Positions 1 to 5,590 of a DNA stretch of 8,585 nucleotides are shown in pieces. The stretch spans positions 670 to 9,254 of the forward strand of contig QHXD01000133.1 in assembly GCA_003223895.1 (NCBI GenBank). The letters run 5' to 3'. Numbering within the stretch: the first letter of the stretch is position 1; every line of letters starts with the position of its first letter. A program made the position numbers and the translations under genes. Source of the stretch: Acidobacteriota bacterium (lineage in GTDB: Bacteria; Acidobacteriota; Terriglobia; 20CM-2-55-15). Under the pieces are notes generated by a model. It was not told the DNA's origin. It saw nothing but the letters and a program-made list of their open reading frames with translations, and made no database searches.

Positions 1-829
1 GGATGCGCAGACCCGGCGGTCGGGGCGCTCGAGCAGTATCAGCGTCGATGGGCTCGTAAGGGACTGTGGCGATATCCGGGTTACCTACGCCCGTCGGCCC
101 GCGATCACCGAACAGACCGAGATGACACTATCTCCATCCCAGGTTTCGACGCTGCGGGCGCAGGTAGACAACAGCGGCATTTACCTTAACGGTTGGGATC
201 GCAACGAATACTCGGTGAAAACGTGCAAGGCCGTGCCCGACGACGATCCAAACCCGACGGTTACGCTTCGAGCAATCACTACCAGCAATGCAAATGGCCA
301 ACTTTCGGTCCAGGGGCCGAACAACAGCGAGTGGACGGCGAACCTCATCATCATGGTGCCGCGCCTCACTTCAGTGGACCTTCAGACCGTGAACGGCCCG
401 CTCGGGCTGCGCGATCTTGCTGGAAACATCCAGCTGAACGCTTCGAACGGTCCCATCAGTTTGGATAACGTGGGTGGAGTCGTCCAGGTACGAACGGCCA
501 ATGGACCGAAAGGGGCGAGTGGGGATCACCGGCTGACCGCGACGAATGGCCCAATTAACGTTAGATTGTCGGGAAGTCGTTGGGATGGACCGGGCCTCGA
601 AGCATCGACGCAAAACGGTCCATTAAACGTGTCGATTCCCGATGGCTACGGCTCAGGAGTCTGGATACAGACTTCCGATCATTCGCCGGTTAGTTGTAAG
701 GCGCCGGCATGCGCCCGAGCCACTCGCTCGTCAGGTACACCAGGCATCATTCGAATCGGAAATGGGGAGCCCATCGTCCGGCTCTCCACTCTAAACGGAC
801 CGTTGTCGATTCAAGCCCCGAAGAATTAA
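1..829 (+). CDS. DUF4097-like putative adhesin, NGP-repeat protein (5' partial)
   Basis: The frame is open from the window edge (first complete codon at base 2) to a TAA at 827-829, so the true start lies upstream and at least 275 residues are present. An ATG at 122 is in frame, but the 40 codons before it read as protein of the same type (SISVDG, DCGDIRVTY), so it is probably internal. The C-terminal two thirds repeat a short beta-strand unit around the tripeptide NGP six times (VNGPLG, SNGPIS, ANGPKG, TNGPIN, QNGPLN, LNGPLS), spaced roughly 20-50 residues apart. The phrase NGWDRNEYSV precedes the repeats. This is the look of the DUF4097 / putative-adhesin beta-repeat family, common in Acidobacteria and predicted to form a right-handed beta-solenoid. 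Cysteines occur at DCGD, KTCK and SCKAPAC. The signal peptide, if any, is outside the window. Biochemical function is unknown for the family. The family call is fairly confident; the word adhesin is only the family label. Confidence 0.8.
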   Translation, partial: DAQTRRSGRSSSISVDGLVRDCGDIRVTYARRPAITEQTEMTLSPSQVSTLRAQVDNSGIYLNGWDRNEYSVKTCKAVPDDDPNPTVTLRAITTSNANGQLSVQGPNNSEWTANLIIMVPRLTSVDLQTVNGPLGLRDLAGNIQLNASNGPISLDNVGGVVQVRTANGPKGASGDHRLTATNGPINVRLSGSRWDGPGLEASTQNGPLNVSIPDGYGSGVWIQTSDHSPVSCKAPACARATRSSGTPGIIRIGNGEPIVRLSTLNGPLSIQAPKN

Positions 830-845
830 TGTAGTCGTCAACTTT

Positions 846-931
846 GCATGAACGCGGGCTAAAGCCCGCGACTACATCTGGGACCACCGTTCGGCCTTAA
901 TGTAGTCGCGGGCTCTAGCCCGCGTTCATGC
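846..931. repeat. REP/BIME-like pair of inverted palindromic units
   Basis: Two 32-bp arms, 846-877 and 900-931, are reverse complements with a single mismatch and are separated by a 22-bp spacer (878-899). Each arm is itself palindromic: CGCGGGCT-AA-AGCCCGCG at 853-870 and CGCGGGCT-CT-AGCCCGCG at 907-924. The DNA or RNA could therefore fold either as two small GC-rich hairpins or as one long stem. Two inverted REP units flanking a short spacer is the classical BIME layout, and such elements are typically dispersed by RAYT (TnpA-REP) transposases. No RAYT gene lies in this window. The element sits between the DUF4097-like stop and the TonB receptor start and nearly fills the gap. It could also stop transcription from the upstream gene, but no T-tract follows it. 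Confidence 0.8.
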
Positions 932-985
932 TATAGTCGCACCCGTTTAACCCCAGACAGATATATCAATCGCATCGGAACCGGT

Positions 986-990
986 GGAGG
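986..990 (+). promoter_or_regulatory. Ribosome binding site fixing the TonB receptor start
   Basis: GGAGG lies 5 bases before the ATG at 996. An in-frame GTG at 984 would start four codons earlier but overlaps this Shine-Dalgarno sequence and has no good one of its own. From the ATG the protein begins MNVVIRTT followed directly by a hydrophobic signal-peptide core, which also favours 996. Confidence 0.75.
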
Positions 991-995
991 TCCAG

Positions 996-3900
996 ATGAA
1001 CGTAGTCATACGCACCACGATTGCCCTCCTCTTGCTGAGTGTTGCCGTGGCGCCGGCCGTGGCGCAGGTAACGACTGCCACATTCTATGGAACCGTGACG
1101 GATTCGTCGCAAGCTGTGCTTCCTGGAGCCAGCATCAGCATGACGCACGAAGGCACCGCGGTGGTGACCACGAAAGTCAGCGATGAAAAAGGCGAGTTCG
1201 CGTTTACATTTCTTCCGCCAGGACCATACACGTTAAAGATCGAGCTGCCCGGTTTCAAAACTTACGTTAATTCGGGTTTTGAGCTCGGGGCCGCGCAGAG
1301 TGTTCGCCGGTCATTCAGTCTGGAAGTCGGCGGAGTAGCAGAACAGGTGACGGTCACCAGCGAAGCTCCGCTCGTCAATACTGTCGCGTCGGATCAGCGT
1401 CTCAGCTATTCGAAGCTGCAGATCACGGAACTGCCGCTCGCCAACCGCGATTTCACCGGGCTGCTCGCCAGTAACACCGGTATGTCCTATTCCGGGACTA
1501 ACATTCGAATGAACGGAATGGGAGGAGCCGGCACACGGATTACGGTGGACGGCACCGAAGCCACGGCCTTTTCGGAAGGCTCTGGTACTTCCATGTTTGG
1601 AAACTTCAATAAGATTGGGCTCGTTGGTCTGGATGCGATCGGAGAAATACAGACCACCAAGGGAATCATTTCCGCGGAATACGCGGGGACGCTCTCGGGT
1701 AATGTCAACGTGATCACGAAAGCCGGGACAAATGAGTGGCACGGAAGCATGTTTGAGAACTATACGGGTGCCGCGCTGAACGCTCGCAATCAGACAGCGG
1801 CTACAAAGCCTCCCTTCACTTTCAATCAATTCGGGGGTTCGATCGGCGGCCCGATTTTCAAGAACAAAACGTTCATCTTTGGAGCTTACGAAGGCTACCG
1901 CCAGGGTGGTCAGGACATATTGCAGGGCATGGTTCCCACTCCGCGGCTGCGAAGCGCGATGATCGCGGCGGTGCCGGCATACCAGACGTATCTCGATTAT
2001 GTCTTCCCGCTTCCGAACCAGCCCTACAATCCAAGCGCCAGTGTCGCCCTTTTCGTCGGACCGAAGCCGCACCGCTACGGGGAGAATCACGTGGACGTCA
2101 GGGGGGATACGCTGCTGTTTGGAAATAACAATCTGTCGGTCAGTTACTCACGAAGCCGGCCCAGCGAATACACTTTCCAACTCCTGGATCCCACCCATCG
2201 GAATGGAAAACAGGATCGCATCAATGCCAGCTATGTCATGGGACATCCCAGCTGGACGTCTGAAAGCCGCTTCGGTTACAACTACGCGAGTTGGCTGCGT
2301 ATCGACGATCTCGTCATGCAGAGAGATCCCGGGAACTCCACCGAGGCCATACTGGCCGGCCGCCGCATCCCAACGATTGAAGGCCTCAATTTCTTCGCCC
2401 CCGACGGTGAAGTCCAATTCATGGGAGGGGCAACTTACACCGCCGAACACAAGATCTCAAAGATCATCGGGACACACGCGCTCAAGTTCGGCGGCATTTT
2501 TGCGACACGTGGGACCGGGCGCTACACCTACATCAATCCCGAGACCACGTACGCCAGCGATGCCGATTTGGTCGCGAATGTTCCCAGCAGGTTCCACGTC
2601 GGCTTCGGACAAAACCCGTTCAGTCTGTACCTGCCCGAGTGGGGACTCTTTCTCCAGGACGATTGGCGAGCCACTCCAAAGCTGACATTGAATTTCGGAC
2701 TTCGCTACGACTGGTACGGAAACGTCGTGATCCATCCGGAGGATCCGAAGAATGGTCCCGCAGTCATCAATACGTTCGCGGGAATTCTGGATTCGAACAG
2801 GTTCATTTATGGCCCGCTCCGGCCGGAGAACGATCCCGTCAATCCGGACCATCTGAACCTGGGACCAAGATTCGGATTTGCTTACAACCCGGATGGGCAG
2901 GAAAAAAACGTTATCCCCGGAGGTTTCGGCGTGATGTTTGCGCCACGCAATAACTCCGTCTTCGCCAGCGCAATCGGCACGTCCTTGACGATACCGTATG
3001 ACAGAGTCTTCAGCGCTACAGAAGCCAAAACCTATGGCTTCAAGTATCCGACCTATCTGGAGCAAACGAAGGCGACCGTCGTGGCGGAGAACAAGGTTTC
3101 GATGGGCTACATGTTCGATCCGAACTACTACGCGCCGTATACGATGAACATGTCCCTCAGCGTGCAGCGCGCAATCACCGGCTCGATGATGTTCGAGACC
3201 GCATTTGTCGGTAATCGGGGAGTCAAGTTCCCGATGCTTCGCTGGTACAACCAGATCGACCGAATTACCGGCCTGCGGCCGAATCAAGACCTTCCGTTCG
3301 AAAGCCACTATTACGACAGCATGCAGCAGACGTTTTACGCATCGTGGCAAAGCTCGCTGCGGAAGCGTTTTTCACGCAATCTCTCGTTCAACCTGCACCA
3401 TACCTGGGGCAAGGGCCTTGCGTACGTTGGCGGCAACGCCGCCGGGTGGTTTTCCGGAGATATCTCACGGACGGCCATCCAGGACTTTAACAACGTGAAA
3501 ATCAATCGGTCACCTGTATCGGGGGACATCAATCAGACGGTCTCCGGCGACTGGGTGTACCAATTGCCCGCGCTCACAAACTTCAACTCCGCCTTGCGTC
3601 AGGTGTTGGGAGGGTGGCAGTTCTCCGGAATTCTTCGAGCGCAGACTGGAGCGGCTTTCGACATTACTCAGCTAAGCCCCGGCGGCCCGACCAGCCGTCC
3701 GGATATCCTCGACATCAAGCACATGTATCTGGACGACTACCGCGCGACGGGCCAATATTTGAACGTCGCGGCATTTGCAAAGGTGCCCGTCGGCGCAGTT
3801 TCCAAAGTGCCTGTCCGGCCCGGAAATGCGGCGTTCATGGTTGGCCGCGGACCTGGATTGTGGAACGTAGACTTTGCAGTCGGCAAGAGCTTTGCGGTTC

Positions 3901-4061
3901 GGGAAAACGTGCGGTTCGAAACCCGGGTGGACATGTTCAATGCGCCCAACCATACCAACTACGGCAATCCGACCGGGAGCATTGATAGTCCGAACTTCGG
4001 CAGGATCACCACAACGAGGGGCGCCCGGACAATTCAGATTCATGGGCGGCTGAGCTTCTAA
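996..4061 (+). CDS. TonB-dependent receptor, Oar-like, with carboxypeptidase-regulatory-like N-terminal domain
   Basis: A 1021-residue outer-membrane receptor, complete from ATG 996 to TAA 4059-4061. Residues 1-23 form a signal peptide (basic MNVVIR, core ALLLLSVAVAP, probable cleavage AVA|Q). Residues about 27-105 are a CarboxypepD_reg-like beta-sandwich (YGTVTDSSQAVLPGASI, later LPPGPYTLKIELPGF). Residues about 115-245 are the plug, ending NVNVITKAGTNEWHGSMF. The rest is a beta-barrel typical of acidobacterial receptors (GLFLQDDWRATPKLTLNFGL, AFVGNRGVKFP), ending in a terminal phenylalanine (HGRLSF) as expected for BAM-assembled proteins. Members of this group import large ligands, probably oligosaccharides or siderophore-like compounds, using ExbB/ExbD/TonB energy; the substrate here cannot be told. 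No SusD-like partner or glycoside hydrolase is next to it, and no clear TonB box was found by eye. It stands alone between two palindromic elements, so it is probably monocistronic. Confidence 0.93.
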   Translation: MNVVIRTTIALLLLSVAVAPAVAQVTTATFYGTVTDSSQAVLPGASISMTHEGTAVVTTKVSDEKGEFAFTFLPPGPYTLKIELPGFKTYVNSGFELGAAQSVRRSFSLEVGGVAEQVTVTSEAPLVNTVASDQRLSYSKLQITELPLANRDFTGLLASNTGMSYSGTNIRMNGMGGAGTRITVDGTEATAFSEGSGTSMFGNFNKIGLVGLDAIGEIQTTKGIISAEYAGTLSGNVNVITKAGTNEWHGSMFENYTGAALNARNQTAATKPPFTFNQFGGSIGGPIFKNKTFIFGAYEGYRQGGQDILQGMVPTPRLRSAMIAAVPAYQTYLDYVFPLPNQPYNPSASVALFVGPKPHRYGENHVDVRGDTLLFGNNNLSVSYSRSRPSEYTFQLLDPTHRNGKQDRINASYVMGHPSWTSESRFGYNYASWLRIDDLVMQRDPGNSTEAILAGRRIPTIEGLNFFAPDGEVQFMGGATYTAEHKISKIIGTHALKFGGIFATRGTGRYTYINPETTYASDADLVANVPSRFHVGFGQNPFSLYLPEWGLFLQDDWRATPKLTLNFGLRYDWYGNVVIHPEDPKNGPAVINTFAGILDSNRFIYGPLRPENDPVNPDHLNLGPRFGFAYNPDGQEKNVIPGGFGVMFAPRNNSVFASAIGTSLTIPYDRVFSATEAKTYGFKYPTYLEQTKATVVAENKVSMGYMFDPNYYAPYTMNMSLSVQRAITGSMMFETAFVGNRGVKFPMLRWYNQIDRITGLRPNQDLPFESHYYDSMQQTFYASWQSSLRKRFSRNLSFNLHHTWGKGLAYVGGNAAGWFSGDISRTAIQDFNNVKINRSPVSGDINQTVSGDWVYQLPALTNFNSALRQVLGGWQFSGILRAQTGAAFDITQLSPGGPTSRPDILDIKHMYLDDYRATGQYLNVAAFAKVPVGAVSKVPVRPGNAAFMVGRGPGLWNVDFAVGKSFAVRENVRFETRVDMFNAPNHTNYGNPTGSIDSPNFGRITTTRGARTIQIHGRLSF

Positions 4062-4068
4062 AATAAGA

Positions 4069-4159
4069 ATCAGCCGCGAATTACGCGAATTACGCAAATG
4101 GGCGCATCAAGGAATCTTTGACGCGCCCATTTGCGTAATTCGCGTAATTCGCGGCTGAT
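4069..4159. repeat. Long perfect inverted repeat (37-bp arms) between convergent genes
   Basis: Bases 4069-4105 and 4123-4159 are exact reverse complements over 37 bp. After one mismatch (4106/4122) another 4 bp pair (4107-4110 with 4118-4121), leaving a 7-base loop (4111-4117). Each arm carries a tandem 9-mer GAATTACGC twice (4078-4086 and 4087-4095). The element fills nearly all of the 102 bp between the TonB receptor stop and the Pal stop, 7 bases from the first and 4 bases from the second. In RNA from either strand it would form a very stable hairpin, so it could act as a bidirectional terminator or 3'-end protector. It lacks a T-tract on both sides and is far longer than a normal intrinsic terminator, so a dispersed palindromic element is equally likely. 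Confidence 0.85.
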
Positions 4160-4163
4160 CCCC

Positions 4164-4946
4164 TTAACTTGTAGGTCTGAGTACAAATGCCCCGCGCCGA
4201 TTCTTCTGATAGCACTCTTCTGTAGCATCCGTGCAAACAGGATGTTCTTCTCCATAGCTGATGGTGTTGATGCTGGATTGGTCAACACCCTGATGGATGA
4301 GGAACTCCTTCACGGTGTTCGCACGCCGGTCACCCAGACCAAGGTTGTATTCCGCGCTTCCTCGTTCGTCACAATGCCCTTCGATTGTAAATTTCACGCC
4401 GGGGTGTTGCTTTAACCAGGAAGCATTGCCTTCGAGCCGCGAGACCTGGTCCGGACGGATGTCGCTCTGGTCGTAGGTGAAATAGATTGTTTGGATGTTT
4501 TGCCTGAAGAGTTCTTCCAGGCTCACACGCGTGTCCGGCCGCGGTTCGGGTCGTGTCGGAGTTGTTGCTGCGGCCGGAACGCGAACCGTGATGCGCGCGG
4601 TATCGGTTGCAGACCCCCCGGGACCCGTGGCGGTAGCGGTGTAAGTTACGGACGAGGTGGGAGAGACCGAGCGCGATCCCTGACTTTGAACGTTGCCGAC
4701 ATCGGGCTGTATCCGCACGCTGGCCGCATTCGTCGCTTCCCACTGAAGCGACGTTGCCTGGCCCCGGTCGATTGTCGTCGGCGCTGCGCGAAGCGTGATC
4801 GCGGGAGCAGGTGGTGGTGGTGGCGTCGGCAGCACGGGCGGAGGCGGAGGAGGAGCCGCGGCGACGTTTTTCTTGCAGCCGGCAGCGATTGACGCTGCGA
4901 CTAACAACAGCAAACATAAGAGTTTAATCTTGTCCTGTTTTCTCAT
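4164..4946 (-). CDS. pal: Pal-like OmpA-domain peptidoglycan-associated lipoprotein
   Basis: A 260-residue lipoprotein. Residues 1-23 are a type II signal peptide with lipobox AAGC and lipidated Cys24. Residues 32-48 are a proline-rich linker. Residues about 50-123 look like an Ig/PKD-type beta-sandwich (ITLRAAPTTIDRGQATSLQW to TARITV). Residues about 141-260 are an OmpA_C domain (IYFTYDQSDI, then GHCDERG). The pattern D193-x10-LG-x2-R208-A matches the OmpA-like peptidoglycan-binding signature, D and R being the residues that contact diaminopimelate in this family. The OmpA part matches Pal closely, but Pal usually lacks an Ig-like domain and is usually encoded with tolB; here its partner is a MarR-type regulator. 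C238 and C245 could form a disulfide. Predicted role: anchored in the outer membrane, holding peptidoglycan. It is translated from an ATGA overlap with the upstream regulator gene. Confidence 0.9.
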   Translation of the reverse strand: MRKQDKIKLLCLLLLVAASIAAGCKKNVAAAPPPPPPVLPTPPPPPAPAITLRAAPTTIDRGQATSLQWEATNAASVRIQPDVGNVQSQGSRSVSPTSSVTYTATATGPGGSATDTARITVRVPAAATTPTRPEPRPDTRVSLEELFRQNIQTIYFTYDQSDIRPDQVSRLEGNASWLKQHPGVKFTIEGHCDERGSAEYNLGLGDRRANTVKEFLIHQGVDQSSINTISYGEEHPVCTDATEECYQKNRRGAFVLRPTS

Positions 4947-5383
4947 TTTCTTTTCCTTTTCGGTACGTGATTCGCATGGATAAGTTGCTGAAGAGCCTCG
5001 ACGAGAACCGGTCCCGCCACTCGAAGCTCCTGGAGGCGTTGCTCGACTCCCCGTGACAAGACGCGCTGGCCCTTGTCCGTCAATTTCACAAGGACACGGG
5101 CTCCGTTGCGCGACCGCTTTACAAGCTGATTTGCTTCGGCACGATTGATGAGCTCGACGCTGCTGTGGTGACGAAGGCCCAGCCGTTGAGCCAGCGTGCC
5201 AACCGTGGGTTCAATTTCTTCGGGAAGACCTCTGATGGCGAGGAGCAGTTGATACTGCTTCGATTCGATGCCTGCCTTTTTGGCGGCTTGATCGCTGAAA
5301 TCCAGATAGCGCCGTATGTGATACCGGAAGTCGGCCAATGCCCTGTATTCGGCTTCCCTGTCAGGCTTGGACTTGCTCTGCAT
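4943..5383 (-). CDS. MarR-family winged-helix transcriptional regulator
   Basis: A 146-residue protein starting MQSKSKPDREAEY. The frame is open upstream to about 5680, but the upstream part reads as noise and the domain begins only after this ATG, so 5383 is chosen. The layout is that of MarR: an N-terminal helix (ALADFRYHIRRYLDFSDQAA, residues 15-34), a QYQLLLAI helix (43-50), the helix-turn-helix with TVGTLAQRLGLRHHSSVELI (60-79, recognition helix about 70-85), the beta wing (KRSRNGARVLVKLT, 89-102) and a C-terminal dimerisation helix. The tail is very basic (KRKRK). MarR proteins are dimeric DNA-binding repressors or activators, often ligand-responsive and often autoregulated. Ligand unknown. 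There is no Shine-Dalgarno before the ATG, so translation may be leaderless. It is the first gene of a two-gene unit with the Pal-like lipoprotein and is divergent to the penicillin-binding protein gene. Confidence 0.85.
   Translation of the reverse strand: MQSKSKPDREAEYRALADFRYHIRRYLDFSDQAAKKAGIESKQYQLLLAIRGLPEEIEPTVGTLAQRLGLRHHSSVELINRAEANQLVKRSRNGARVLVKLTDKGQRVLSRGVEQRLQELRVAGPVLVEALQQLIHANHVPKRKRK
4954..4958 (-). promoter_or_regulatory. Shine-Dalgarno of the Pal gene, inside the last codons of the regulator gene
   Basis: On the minus strand AAGGA lies 7 bases before the Pal ATG at 4946. The same bases encode the terminal KRKRK of the regulator (AAA AGG AAA AGA AAA TGA). The regulator stop TGA and the Pal ATG overlap as ATGA (4943-4946), the classic arrangement for translational coupling. 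Confidence 0.7.
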
Positions 5384-5407
5384 CGTGGTACGATATCGTG
5401 GCACGAT
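5382..5407. promoter_or_regulatory. Two tandem 13-bp palindromes, candidate operator of the MarR-type gene
   Basis: Bases 5395-5407 read ATCGTG-G-CACGAT, a perfect 13-bp palindrome around one central base. Bases 5382-5394 read ATCGTG-G-TACGAT, the same palindrome with one mismatch. They abut with no spacer and the proximal copy runs into the regulator start codon (5381-5383). On the minus strand TATCGT (5395-5390) straddles their junction at -12 to -7 relative to the ATG, a weak -10-like match. Palindromes of this size over the own start are typical of MarR autorepression. Binding by this protein is inferred, not shown. Confidence 0.55.
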
Positions 5408-5541
5408 ATTTGTTGGAGCGCAAGATATTTCACACCTTGGTGACGCCTGGGGCGCCGGACAATGTTCTTTGCGCGTACTGAGAAAACTTCCTGTCAGGGT
5501 TCGTCCGACTATGGAGCGCTGCGGAGCCTGAATTGCATATC

Positions 5542-5565
5542 TCGGATGTCGTGCACGACATCCGA
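5542..5565. promoter_or_regulatory. Perfect 24-bp palindrome, candidate operator upstream of the penicillin-binding protein gene
   Basis: TCGGATGTCGTG (5542-5553) is followed immediately by its exact reverse complement (5554-5565), with no loop, which suits a dimeric DNA-binding protein better than an RNA hairpin. Its centre is about 37 bases before the ATG at 5591. The inner bases TCGTG/CACGA repeat the half-sites of the tandem palindromes at 5382-5407, with the central base missing. A TTGCAT hexamer just upstream (about 5533-5538) could be a -35 element, but no good -10 follows. The rest of the gap, 5408-5541, holds nothing else I can support. Confidence 0.5.
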
Positions 5566-5579
5566 TGTAGCTCGTAAAT

Positions 5580-5584
5580 GAGGA
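5580..5584 (+). promoter_or_regulatory. Ribosome binding site of the penicillin-binding protein gene
   Basis: GAGGA lies 6 bases before ATG 5591. A nearer upstream ATG at 5578 is in another frame and stops after seven codons, so 5591 is the supported start. Confidence 0.75.
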
Positions 5585-5590
5585 AGACAA

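Noticed and set aside
932..937. TATAGT as a -10 box for the TonB receptor
   Set aside because: The hexamer is a decent match but no -35-like sequence lies 16-18 bases upstream, where the palindromic repeat sits; too weak to annotate.
984..995. GTG start at 984 for the TonB receptor
   Set aside because: It overlaps the GGAGG that sits at ideal distance from ATG 996, and the extra four residues do not improve the signal peptide.
1311..2090. 259-codon open frame antisense to the TonB receptor
   Set aside because: It lies wholly inside a well-supported gene, its translation resembles no protein family, and it reflects codon bias on the opposite strand. The same holds for the antisense frame at 2457-3350.
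4069..4159. Canonical rho-independent terminator
   Set aside because: The hairpin could stop transcription, but no T-run follows it on either strand and the stem is far longer than usual, so it is recorded as a repeat.
4491..4892. Plus-strand open frame rich in R and G opposite the Pal gene
   Set aside because: It is the complement of the proline-rich linker and Ig-like region of the lipoprotein; no ribosome binding site or family resemblance.
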